13,447 nucleotides of DNA, from assembly GCA_005888695.1 (NCBI GenBank), contig VBBH01000129.1, forward strand, positions 1-13,447. Reading direction: 5' to 3'. A program made the translations under genes and the position numbers. The notes under the pieces were generated by a model. The model searched no databases. It was not told the DNA's origin and worked only from the letters and a program-made list of their open reading frames with translations. The stretch is from Candidatus Bathyarchaeota archaeon (lineage in GTDB: Archaea; Thermoproteota; Bathyarchaeia; 40CM-2-53-6). The first letter of the stretch is position 1. Every line of letters starts with the position of its first letter. Positions 6,438 to 13,084 of the stretch are shown here, piece after piece.

Positions 6438-7193
6438 TTAGACTGGTATTTCCTTGACTTCTTTCTTGAGTACTTCTGTACAGAGTTCTACTGGAACAGT
6501 ACTGAACTCGCCTAAGCGTTGTTTCCAGTCGTGGCCTACTGCGATGAGTGCGTAGATTCCGGTAACTTCCGCTTTGGCTTTCTGCGCAATTCGAATCATT
6601 GCACGTTGTGTCTCGCCGCTGTCGATGATGTCGTCCACTATGAGTATGCAGTCTCCTCTTCGGATAGCGTCCCTAGGGACGTAGAGGCTCATCATCATAG
6701 CGGTTTTTGCTGGGACAAATACTTCTTCGATGAATTCTCTTACTCCAACCTCACGGTTCTTCTTCGCGAGTATGAGTCCGACTCCGAGCCGATGAGCCAA
6801 CAGTGTAGCTAATGGAACGCCATCGACGGCGGCCGTCATCACTTTTGTTATCCGACGTCCGGCGAAGCGCATGACTGCATGCTGGACTGCTCTTTCGAGC
6901 AGCATTGTGTCGTTGATTATTGCGGTGTTGTCGAAATATCCGAGGTCGTCGAATTTGATTCGTTCCTGGAGTTCTCTCTCTAGGCTCATATATTTTTGAA
7001 GTGTCCTATTGATCTCCTCGGCTCTGTCGGCGGTTGGGAGTACGTGACCTTTGACGTAACGGCTCAATACCGTCTCGGGAAGATGGACCATCTGTGAAAG
7101 CTCGCGGTAAGTGTATCTTTTCTTCGCGAGGTTCAGAAGTTCGATGGTCATGAGTTTGTATTTGAGGTCGAGAATGCGGGAAGTGTCTTTCAT
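6438..7193 (-). CDS. HTH-phosphoribosyltransferase (GfcR/PyrE-like regulator)
   Basis: This 251-residue protein combines an N-terminal helix-turn-helix (about 27-60: YTYRELSQMVHLPETVLSRY then KGHVLPT) with a type I phosphoribosyltransferase domain (about 85-245). The PRPP-binding loop ILIVDDIIDSGET is at 183-195, and the flexible-loop region around 145-170 (KKNREVG...) is basic. This architecture is known in archaeal GfcR-type regulators and in HTH-fused PRTases linked to nucleotide or sugar metabolism. The intact PRPP motif means it could be an enzyme, a PRPP-sensing repressor, or both. A possible TATA-like TACTTATC lies about 45 nt upstream. It follows the Dcd-like gene by 95 bp on the same strand, so a nucleotide-metabolism link is reasonable. 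Substrate cannot be told from the sequence. Confidence 0.88.
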   Translation of the reverse strand: MKDTSRILDLKYKLMTIELLNLAKKRYTYRELSQMVHLPETVLSRYVKGHVLPTADRAEEINRTLQKYMSLERELQERIKFDDLGYFDNTAIINDTMLLERAVQHAVMRFAGRRITKVMTAAVDGVPLATLLAHRLGVGLILAKKNREVGVREFIEEVFVPAKTAMMMSLYVPRDAIRRGDCILIVDDIIDSGETQRAMIRIAQKAKAEVTGIYALIAVGHDWKQRLGEFSTVPVELCTEVLKKEVKEIPV

Positions 7194-7288
7194 CTAACTA
7201 ATACTGCTCCATTTTGCCCTCTGGAGTCTGCTTCATTGATAAGTATTTCCCACGGCTGTCGATATTCTCGGACTCCGACATATCCTCG

Positions 7289-7717
7289 CTACCGTCTACT
7301 CTTTACAACTCCAGAACTATTCTGGTATCGTCCCTTGTAGGATCGTTTCGCTGGCTTTCCAAGTCTGAATAGTGTTAGCTGGACGAATCTCTCGGCTTCT
7401 TTGATAATTACGGGTCTTGCCCCAGCATTATACAGGCTGATCGTAAGTTGCCCCTGATATCCAGGGTCGACTAGAGCGAGGCTCGCGATCACTCCCTCTC
7501 TTGCGAACGATGATCGTAAATGGAGGATTCCAAGAAAATTATTTGGGAGTCCAATTCTTTCCATCGTGGCCGCGAGAGTCTGATGTCTTGGTTTGATGGT
7601 CAGCTTTTTGATCGCCCGCAGATCGATCCCTGCCGGGTTGATCCTTTCTGGTTCCGGCGAGATCTCTAGCTGACCCCCACGGACCGCGGTATTGATCTCT
7701 TTGTCAGACATGGCCAT
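7289..7717 (-). CDS. dCTP deaminase/dUTPase-fold protein lacking the deaminase Glu
   Basis: This 142-residue protein aligns with the Dcd/Dut family: SDKEI near the N terminus, PAGIDLR (28-34), LHLRSSFAREGV (66-76), VDPGYQGQLTISLYN (83-97), ERFVQLTLFRL (109-119) and a C-terminal Y-K-G-R-Y-Q block (127-132). It is about 30-40 residues shorter than typical archaeal Dcd, mostly missing sequence between IDLR and the LAAT strand. In Escherichia coli Dcd the catalytic Glu lies in the strand after DPGxxG (IVLEF). The aligned residue here is S94, while D84 is kept. dCTP deamination is therefore doubtful; dUTP hydrolysis or a regulatory role is possible. ATG 7717 is preferred because MAMSDKEI matches the usual MxLSDxxI start. 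Its product would act on the dNTP pool. Confidence 0.82.
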   Translation of the reverse strand: MAMSDKEINTAVRGGQLEISPEPERINPAGIDLRAIKKLTIKPRHQTLAATMERIGLPNNFLGILHLRSSFAREGVIASLALVDPGYQGQLTISLYNAGARPVIIKEAERFVQLTLFRLGKPAKRSYKGRYQNSSGVVKSRR

Positions 7718-7748
7718 GGGCGAAAGTCGTTGACCTTCCGAGATTGAT

Positions 7749-7787
7749 CATACTAAAGCTTGTACAGATTGACATGAACGTGTCAAT
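7749..7787 (-). promoter_or_regulatory. Dcd-like promoter with upstream inverted repeat
   Basis: ATTGACA (7768-7774) and TGTCAAT (7781-7787) form a perfect 7-bp inverted repeat with a 6-bp spacer. Just nearer the gene, CTTTAGTATG (minus strand, 7750-7758) can serve as a TATA-like box about 35 nt upstream of ATG 7717. An operator immediately upstream of the promoter would suit an archaeal activator or repressor. Confidence 0.4.
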
Positions 7788-8108
7788 GGCATGGCAAGGA
7801 ACTCAGGACTTGCAGGGAGCAGGTTCGACTCGGGCAAATCACAACAATCGTTACTCTTGGAAAAGGTGACCGAGCCAGCTAGAATAGACAGAGACCTAAC
7901 CGAAGCGATATGAGAGCAGTCCAGTGTCGAGGGATTATTGACCTCTCTTTATCGAATTGTGCGATCTAGGCGATTGAGGGTTTCCCTCTTCAAGTTGACA
8001 TGAGTTGTGTTGGGTAGTGTGTTTTTGAAATGGTCTTACGAAAGGCATGGCTGACTTGTAACAGAAAAACGGGAATTTTGCCTTATCCCTTCTGACCTAA
8101 ACGGCCCG
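7788..8108. other. Intergenic stretch without a supported gene
   Basis: This is the bulk of a roughly 400-bp gap between the divergent Dcd-like gene and the secreted repeat-protein gene. I see only short open frames (31 codons or fewer), no RNA gene I can fold convincingly, and no obvious repeat. It may hold upstream control sequence for the secreted protein. Confidence 0.5.
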
Positions 8109-8118
8109 ACTATATGCG
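8108..8118 (+). promoter_or_regulatory. TATA-like box of the secreted repeat-protein gene
   Basis: GACTATATGC is centred about 38 nt before ATG 8150. It predicts transcription from about 8138 and a leader of about 12 nt. This supports ATG 8150, which opens directly into a signal peptide, over the in-frame ATG at 8114 that overlaps the box. Confidence 0.55.
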
Positions 8119-8149
8119 AGATCCGCAGGCTAGGTTGTTCGAAGAAAAA

Positions 8150-9346
8150 ATGCAAAGCCTAACGAAAAACAAACGAAAAACATTCGTAGCAGCAACCCTC
8201 GTAGCTTCCATCGCCCTATTCTTCGCAGCAACCAGTGTCCCCTCAGCCAGAGCATGGTCGACCGTTGCCAACACCAATCTAGTGTCGAACATACACTCCA
8301 GCGAAGTCACAAACCTTCACACCCACGCTGTCCTCCATGCACACGCTGCAGGAGCAGCCCAAGCAGCGACCGTCCTACAGTCAGCGTCAGTAATACAGTC
8401 CTGGTCTGGCGCCGCACTGTCGGCTCAGTCGTTGACGGCCATCCAAACAGCATCCATGGTCGCTTCCCAGTCAGCAGTCGCTATTCAGTCCATCCAAACA
8501 GCAACATTGGCTTCGCAGCAATCGATAAGTTCACTGTCCATGGTTAACATGCAGACAGGATCTTTCACAGCGTTCCAAGCCGCCAGCACACTCCAGTCTG
8601 TCACGATGTTCCAGTCGCAGGCTGTATGGTCACTGCAGACTGTGCAATCGCTCTCGACCCAAACAGCGGTTGCTTTACAAGCAGTGTCGAGCTTCCCGAG
8701 CGCTACAAACCTCGCCATAGCAGCATTCTACGTCTCGCAATTGTCGACCGCTCTCGAAACCAGCGCAAGCTTCTTCTTCCAAGCGGCAACCACTCTACAA
8801 ACCGCTGAAACGATACAATCCACAGTGATCATCGACGACTTCACAGCTACCCAGATCTCAACATCATTCTCGGCAGCAATCATCGCTCAGTCGCAGGCGG
8901 CAACGGCAGTTCTACTTGTCGTGCCAGTCATTGTCCAAGCACACGCAGTGGTACTAGCAGACGTGATAACAGCCACTCAAGCCTGCTGGTGCGCACCCTT
9001 CATCGCGACAACAGTTCTCGCCCAAACGTCTGCACAAGCGTCGATCGCATTTCAGACCGCCGCAACATTCGTCAGTAATGCTGCAGTGATCATGCAAAGC
9101 GAGGCGGCTATCACAACATCAAGCACAGTCGCTACCTCTTTGATAACCGCGGCCACCTTTGCTTCCCAAGCCAGTCTCTCCTTCCAATCTGCAGCGGTTC
9201 TGATGTCCCAGTCAGCCGTAGCCTTCCAGTCAGGGGCTATAGTGACAGGAGTCGGTTTCGCTTCCACAGCCGCCACAAACATCTTCGCAGGCGCAAGTCT
9301 ACTTGCTTCAGGCTGCGGCGCTCTCGGCACAGTAGTAATCCTCTAG
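8150..9346 (+). CDS. Secreted Ala/Ser/Thr/Gln-repeat protein without Lys or Arg, unknown function
   Basis: This 398-residue protein belongs to no family I recognise. It opens with a clear Sec signal peptide: basic TKNKRK, a hydrophobic core 11-30, then PSARA before W36, a good signal-peptidase site. The mature 363 residues contain no lysine and no arginine, and only seven acidic residues (E52, E203, E220, D229, D230, D271, E318). Short motifs of the type hydrophobic-Gln-Ser/Thr recur, often six residues apart (AIQTAS, LQSV, FQSQ, LQTV, FQTAAT, FQSAAV). Six histidines occur, five in 49-65 (HTHAVLHAH core). Three cysteines occur (C279, C281, C389). A hydrophobic stretch at 253-270 (VLLVVPVIVQAHAVVLA) may insert in a membrane. 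Codons are ordinary for the window. A terminator follows. It could be an adhesin, a surface fibre, a beta-solenoid or a low-complexity envelope protein. Confidence 0.85.
   Translation: MQSLTKNKRKTFVAATLVASIALFFAATSVPSARAWSTVANTNLVSNIHSSEVTNLHTHAVLHAHAAGAAQAATVLQSASVIQSWSGAALSAQSLTAIQTASMVASQSAVAIQSIQTATLASQQSISSLSMVNMQTGSFTAFQAASTLQSVTMFQSQAVWSLQTVQSLSTQTAVALQAVSSFPSATNLAIAAFYVSQLSTALETSASFFFQAATTLQTAETIQSTVIIDDFTATQISTSFSAAIIAQSQAATAVLLVVPVIVQAHAVVLADVITATQACWCAPFIATTVLAQTSAQASIAFQTAATFVSNAAVIMQSEAAITTSSTVATSLITAATFASQASLSFQSAAVLMSQSAVAFQSGAIVTGVGFASTAATNIFAGASLLASGCGALGTVVIL
8439..8503 (+). repeat. 51-bp internal coding repeat in the secreted protein gene
   Basis: CCATCCAAACAGCA occurs at 8439-8452 and again at 8490-8503, exactly 51 bp (17 codons) apart. 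The encoded segments begin IQTASMVASQ and IQTATLASQ. A related CCCAGTCAGC block recurs near 8466 and 9207. This points to internal duplication of 15-17-residue units that have since diverged. Confidence 0.6.
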
Positions 9347-9375
9347 AAAACCGAAGAATGACCATGCTGCTACAA

Positions 9376-9400
9376 CCCCTTTTTTCTATCCTTTATCTTC
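9376..9400 (+). terminator. T-rich terminator after the secreted repeat protein
   Basis: CCCC followed by T6, then CTATCCTTTATCTTCC, lies 30-55 bp after the stop codon at 9346. Runs of T on the coding strand are the usual archaeal termination signal. No hairpin is evident. Confidence 0.6.
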
Positions 9401-9428
9401 CTGATCACTGGTCTGAACGGCCCACGAC

Positions 9429-9460
9429 GGTTAACTCAGTTCGTCCGGATGAACTGAACC
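9429..9460 (+). promoter_or_regulatory. Hairpin upstream of the two-gene unit at 9479
   Basis: CAGTTC (9437-9442) pairs with GAACTG (9451-9456) around an 8-nt loop. The outer GGTT (9429-9432) pairs with AACC (9457-9460) across a 4-nt bulge. The palindrome TTCGAA follows immediately. The end lies 18 nt before the GTG start, so it could be an operator or a structure in a leader RNA. No convincing TATA box was found for this unit. Confidence 0.4.
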
Positions 9461-9478
9461 TTCGAAGTAACAGATCTC

Positions 9479-9997
9479 GTGGAGGAGGTGCGTGCGACAT
9501 TGACGTTTGGATTTGAGTATTGCATATACACACAGGATAACGGAAGCCTAGCTGCCATTGTCGCCAAGTATTTCGACAGTTTCACACTAATCCCATCGAT
9601 GAGCTTTTGGAAAGGTCAGGCAACGACAAATGCTTGCATAACAATTCTTTCGGAAGAACCTTGTCCAGAGAGAGTTGAGCACTTGATCGAAGAGATTATG
9701 GTCAGAAACAAGTCTGAGAGTGTGCTCCTAACGATACTTGGGTTGCATGATATCGAACTGGTAACGCGGAGCATTACGAAGGCTGAAATGTTCGGCGGAT
9801 TTTTCATTGGTCTGGCAGCAGCTGATTTCCGAGAAGGCAGAACGGGGCGTGACGGGAGCAAGGAGCTTGAGAGGAGTGAAGATACGGTCTCGCCTCCGGG
9901 AATGATGGGTTCTCGAGACGACTCCTCGACACTGGCTGGTCGTGGTGGTCCCTTCTCCGTTCGGAGAACGATGAGAGATGCGGTGACAAGCCGATAG
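9479..9997 (+). CDS. Hypothetical alpha/beta protein with a charged C-terminal tail
   Basis: This 172-residue protein is unrecognised. It starts at GTG; no earlier start with a good context was seen. Residues 1-115 look like a compact alpha/beta domain: strand FGFEYCIYTQ, helix SLAAIVAKYFDSF, strand FWKGQATTNACITILSEE (43-60), helix VEHLIEEIMVRNKS, strand SVLLTIL. The conserved-looking W-K-G-Q followed by an ACITI strand and a later S-V-L-L-T strand may mark a small ferredoxin-like or DUF3574-like fold, but this is only an impression. From about 116 the chain becomes Arg/Asp/Ser/Gly-rich (REGRTGRDGSKELERS...), probably disordered. A frameshift near 9810-9830 is an alternative explanation. It lies 11 bp upstream of the winged-helix gene and is probably co-transcribed with it. 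Confidence 0.65.
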   Translation: MEEVRATLTFGFEYCIYTQDNGSLAAIVAKYFDSFTLIPSMSFWKGQATTNACITILSEEPCPERVEHLIEEIMVRNKSESVLLTILGLHDIELVTRSITKAEMFGGFFIGLAAADFREGRTGRDGSKELERSEDTVSPPGMMGSRDDSSTLAGRGGPFSVRRTMRDAVTSR

Positions 9998-10008
9998 AAG
10001 ATATCATC

Positions 10009-10653
10009 ATGTCTCCCTCTGAACTCTTCAAGCAGTCAACCCGCGAGGCGACACAGCGCTCTGATATTATCCCGAATTATCCGAGGCCGCAGACTACTGA
10101 GATGAGGTATGTGGCGCATTATGCTATTAGTTCTGCTGCTCAAGCTCGTGTCCTCTCGAGGGAAAATGCTTGGGATATTCTCGAATATCTTAGGGCTGTC
10201 GGAACCTCGGGCTCATCTGCAAGAGAGATCTCGGAGGCACTAAGTCTCCCAGTCAGCGATGTCTACTCCTCATTGAAGGACTTGTGCCAGCTTGAACTCG
10301 CATTTGCTCTTCCAAAGAGGATGATTCCGGCTGGAGAGAGAAGGAAAAGGTTCGTTTCTGAAACATCTGTCTGGAACAAATACATGATCGATAATAGGCT
10401 CGCGAAGGTGTTCGAGGCAGATGAAGAAATGAAAGAATGGGTTGCTTCGTTGAGTACGCCGCTATCGAGTTTAGCATCAAAGATTCAGGACCGAATGGTT
10501 GGCACGTACACGCCCTGTCCTAGGTGTGGTCTCAACCATGAGATGGCTGAGCTTTTGTTTGCTATCACGTTGACTGCTTTGAACTCTATTGTACTGAATA
10601 TGGCTCCCTCCGGCGAATGGACGGCTAATGCTAAGCCGTTTTGGTCGCAGTAG
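10009..10653 (+). CDS. Winged-helix protein with a C-terminal CxxC-H motif, putative transcription regulator
   Basis: This is a 214-residue protein. A winged helix-turn-helix spans about 53-118: helix ENAWDILEYLRAV, helix SAREISEALSL, recognition helix PVSDVYSSLKDLCQ, then a wing with basic RRKRFVSET. This resembles archaeal ArsR/TrmB-like DNA-binding domains, where the second helix pair reads sequence and the wing contacts DNA. A helical linker (125-160) leads to CPRCGLNHE (170-178), which could bind zinc through C170, C173 and H177. A hydrophobic helix follows (ELLFAITLTALNSIVLNMA, 181-199). A fourth zinc ligand is not obvious. It starts 11 bp after the upstream gene and ends 19 bp from the convergent protease gene. 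Target genes are unknown; autoregulation or control of the neighbouring secreted proteins is possible. Confidence 0.75.
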   Translation: MSPSELFKQSTREATQRSDIIPNYPRPQTTEMRYVAHYAISSAAQARVLSRENAWDILEYLRAVGTSGSSAREISEALSLPVSDVYSSLKDLCQLELAFALPKRMIPAGERRKRFVSETSVWNKYMIDNRLAKVFEADEEMKEWVASLSTPLSSLASKIQDRMVGTYTPCPRCGLNHEMAELLFAITLTALNSIVLNMAPSGEWTANAKPFWSQ

Positions 10654-10672
10654 TAGCACGCGCGAACTGATT

Positions 10673-12511
10673 TCAGAAGCCGATGACTTGCAGTGTTATT
10701 ATGGTGGAATGGGACAGTGAGCCGCTAGTGCCTGTTACGGTCAGTACGTAAATCCCCGGTTGAACAGTATTGTCAGCGAAGATGGTGAGAATTGAAAAGC
10801 TCACGCTTCCTGTGTATGTAACGACGGGGTTAGGGTAGAAGCTCGTCGAGAAGCCGGAGAGAGGAGATAGTGTGATCGATACGGGGGAGTTGAAGCTGCC
10901 TTTCGGAGTGACTGTTACGAAGGCGCTTGCAATACCGCCTTGGAAGATGAGAACAGCGTTCGTTGGAAACGTCGCGAGGGAAAAGTCCTGTGTGGTTGAG
11001 GCCACATTCACAACGTAAGACGTTGTCCGAACTGAGCCTCCACTCATCCCCTGGATCGTGATTACGTATGTGCCTTGGGGCGTATTCCCGTTTGTTTGTA
11101 CCGACAGAGTGCTGGTGAAGGAAGGGTTGCCGGTGGGGGTCGATAGGCTGGCGGAGACGAGTAATCCGGCGGGCGAAATGCTTGTCGATAATGAAACCGG
11201 TTGACTTGCGCCGCTGAGCAGGTTGACTGAAACTGTCGCTGAACTGACTGCACTGGGGGACAAGGTGGTCGTTTTAGGATTGACACTTAAGCTGAAGTCG
11301 AAGCCGAGAGGAACTTGTTGACCGGTGCCCGTTATTGCTTTGAGTGCATCGATCCTTCCATATCCAACGCTAATGTTGGGGCATGGGCTGATGGTACAGG
11401 TAGCGGTAGCGAACAATGTGCGTTTCACCGCCGCAGGGGTGAGGGTTGAGTTTCTGCTAAGCAATAGCGCGACTGTCCCAGACACCACGGGGGTTGCCAT
11501 CGATGTTCCGGAGAGAGTCTTGTAAGAAGACGATAGCCAAGTAGAGTAGATGTTCACCCCAGGTGCCACAATTCCATGATCCTTCATTCCCGCTCCCACG
11601 CTAGAGAAAGAGGCGAGAGTGTCCGTACTGTCCACGGCTCCGACTGCGATGACGCTACTCAGACAGCCGGGTGCTCCCATGCCCTGTCCTCCACTGTTTC
11701 CAGCAGCAGCTACTACGGTTACTCCATCGGCTACAGCATTACGCACAGCGGATGAGAGGGACGAGAACGATGCATCACAGTTGGACGATGTCCCGCCGTT
11801 GTCGGCAGGGGATGTGCTGAGGCTCATGCTAATGACCTTCGCTCCATTATTGATCGCCCATTGTATTCCGGCGATTATTTGCGAGATTGACCCGCCGCCG
11901 TTACTGTCTAGGACTTTGTCCTCTAGGAATTGTACGTTGGGAGCTACTCCCCTGGCTGCAGTGTTAATCCCTGCGGCTCCAGCTATGCCCGCCACGTGGG
12001 TTCCGTGTCCGTTATCATCTTCACAACTTGATGTTCCTTGAACTTCAGTGTGGCATGCCACTATCCTCCCTGCAAACTCTGGGTTGCTTGTTGAGATCCC
12101 CGTGTCTAGAATAGCTAGTCGCACCCCGGTTCCGTTGGTTCCGATTGCCCATGTCAGATTTGCTAGTATCTGTATGTCAGCGGACAAGTCTGACGCCGTC
12201 ACTTGAGCATCCTCTTCAACACTCGCCACGTCCGGGTTCCTCCGCAACATCTCCACCTGCCGGACTGGAATCTCCGCTGCGGCGCTGTTGATTATACCGA
12301 ACTGAGAGGTTACGTGGCCTCCTGCCATGTTCACAGCCTGCGTTCTCTCGATTTGTCCGACCTGTGGCTTGAAGGAGACGATGAAACGAGCTGTTTGAAC
12401 CCGAGCCGAAGCAGGGCCTATAATGTTTCCAACGCTTACCAACAGAATAAATGTAAGAATTGCAAACTGGAGGGGTCTCTTGCCGCTACGACGGTGCACG
12501 TTCCTGAACAC
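10673..12511 (-). CDS. Secreted subtilisin-family (S8) serine protease with two Ig-like domains
   Basis: This 612-residue protein starts at GTG 12511; the frame is open to GTG 12649. The chosen start gives a good signal peptide (HRRSGKR, hydrophobic LQFAILTFILLVSVG, cleavage after GPASA, about residue 36). An I9-type inhibitor propeptide spans about 42-106 (RFIVSFKP to VASVEEDAQV). The S8 catalytic domain (about 115-400) shows D136 (LAILDTGIS), H169 (NGHGTHVAGIAG), oxyanion N272 (AAAGNSGG) and S337 (LSGTSMATP), all intact. Two C-terminal beta-rich repeats (about 405-503 and 509-612), each beginning DFSL and containing PxGxYxxTxxGxSG, resemble Ig-like domains of archaeal surface proteins. The enzyme is probably exported, self-processed and used for extracellular protein degradation. 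No C-terminal membrane anchor is seen. It lies convergent to the winged-helix gene. Confidence 0.92.
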   Translation of the reverse strand: MFRNVHRRSGKRPLQFAILTFILLVSVGNIIGPASARVQTARFIVSFKPQVGQIERTQAVNMAGGHVTSQFGIINSAAAEIPVRQVEMLRRNPDVASVEEDAQVTASDLSADIQILANLTWAIGTNGTGVRLAILDTGISTSNPEFAGRIVACHTEVQGTSSCEDDNGHGTHVAGIAGAAGINTAARGVAPNVQFLEDKVLDSNGGGSISQIIAGIQWAINNGAKVISMSLSTSPADNGGTSSNCDASFSSLSSAVRNAVADGVTVVAAAGNSGGQGMGAPGCLSSVIAVGAVDSTDTLASFSSVGAGMKDHGIVAPGVNIYSTWLSSSYKTLSGTSMATPVVSGTVALLLSRNSTLTPAAVKRTLFATATCTISPCPNISVGYGRIDALKAITGTGQQVPLGFDFSLSVNPKTTTLSPSAVSSATVSVNLLSGASQPVSLSTSISPAGLLVSASLSTPTGNPSFTSTLSVQTNGNTPQGTYVITIQGMSGGSVRTTSYVVNVASTTQDFSLATFPTNAVLIFQGGIASAFVTVTPKGSFNSPVSITLSPLSGFSTSFYPNPVVTYTGSVSFSILTIFADNTVQPGIYVLTVTGTSGSLSHSTIITLQVIGF

Positions 12512-12740
12512 AAGTGGTGTGATCCGTGTTAGACTGCGGAGATTGCTAAGGCGAATAGAATTTTTCAACAACAAAATACACCTGATATCTGTAGTGCTCT
12601 TTTGTGGACATGCCCAATTTAACAATCGTCCGTAAATTCCGGAAAACACGGAAACCGGACAGACCCGGATTTTCCAAGCATGTTCTTACGGATGGTTGGT
12701 ATTCTCGACAATCTAGGCTGGCGGGGTTCGATTACAATCG
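12512..12740 (-). promoter_or_regulatory. Upstream region of the S8 protease gene
   Basis: If the protease starts at 12511, this stretch is its leader and promoter region. An AAAAATTC box on the minus strand (about 12558-12565) is the best TATA-like candidate. Further up is the palindrome TTCCGGAA (12638-12645). A possible stem is also present: GGAAAA (12641-12646) with TTTTCC (12670-12675), helped by CGG/CCG inside. No other gene is supported here. Confidence 0.3.
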
Positions 12741-12764
12741 CTTACACTAGATATCGTATGTAAG
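12741..12764. promoter_or_regulatory. Dyad-symmetric candidate operator
   Basis: CTTACA (12741-12746) and TGTAAG (12759-12764) are perfect inverted repeats around a central GATATC (12750-12755) that shares the same axis. Thus 18 of 24 positions are symmetric. It lies in the divergent gap between the protease and the small CxxC gene, so one dimeric regulator could control either or both. Confidence 0.4.
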
Positions 12765-12856
12765 AGCATCTGTCCGGAGAGAATATACGAGCGCTAGGTC
12801 TATGATCATGTACTTACGCTTCGAATCTCAGGTATGGCACCTAGAGGCGTGACACT

Positions 12857-13084
12857 ATGATGAAGTACGAAGCACACGGAAAATGTCCAAACTGTCATAA
12901 GGAGATCCTTCGGATGTGGGAGGATCCGAGTAGCAGGATCCCCGCTCAGCTAACTGAGCCAGGAAGGACGTCAGACTCCGACGTTATCGACTGCCCGTTC
13001 TGCAACTCAAGAATGACCCTCATAATTTCAGAGATAAGTGATCTACCCCGGCATAACCTGCGTTCAACCTGGTCCAGACAATAG
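12857..13084 (+). CDS. Small two-CxxC zinc-ribbon protein
   Basis: This 75-residue protein begins MMKYEAHGKCPNC. CPNC (10-13) and CPFC (46-49) form a probable four-cysteine zinc site with a 32-residue polar insert between them (WEDPSSRIPAQLTEPG...). After the second knuckle comes a short strand (MTLIISE) and a basic tail. No signal peptide or membrane helix is present. ATG 12860 would also work as a start. Proteins of this size with paired CxxC knuckles are common in archaea and often bind nucleic acid or a protein partner. No specific family is recognised. It is divergent from the protease and about 230 bp ahead of a ribbon-helix-helix gene on the same strand. Confidence 0.7.
   Translation: MMKYEAHGKCPNCHKEILRMWEDPSSRIPAQLTEPGRTSDSDVIDCPFCNSRMTLIISEISDLPRHNLRSTWSRQ

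Noticed and set aside
7815..7840. tRNA T-arm-like string GGTTCGACTC
   Set aside because: The flanking bases do not form a T stem, and no acceptor or D arm is nearby.
7773..7868. 31-codon open frame in the gap upstream of the Dcd-like gene
   Set aside because: Short, no recognisable motif, and it starts inside the inverted repeat.
8114..8149. Earlier ATG for the secreted repeat protein
   Set aside because: The ATG overlaps the TATA-like box, and the added residues precede a complete signal peptide.
12512..12649. 46-residue N-terminal extension of the S8 protease (GTG 12649)
   Set aside because: It would bury the signal peptide behind a 46-residue leader. GTG 12511 places basic residues and the hydrophobic core at a normal distance from the N terminus.
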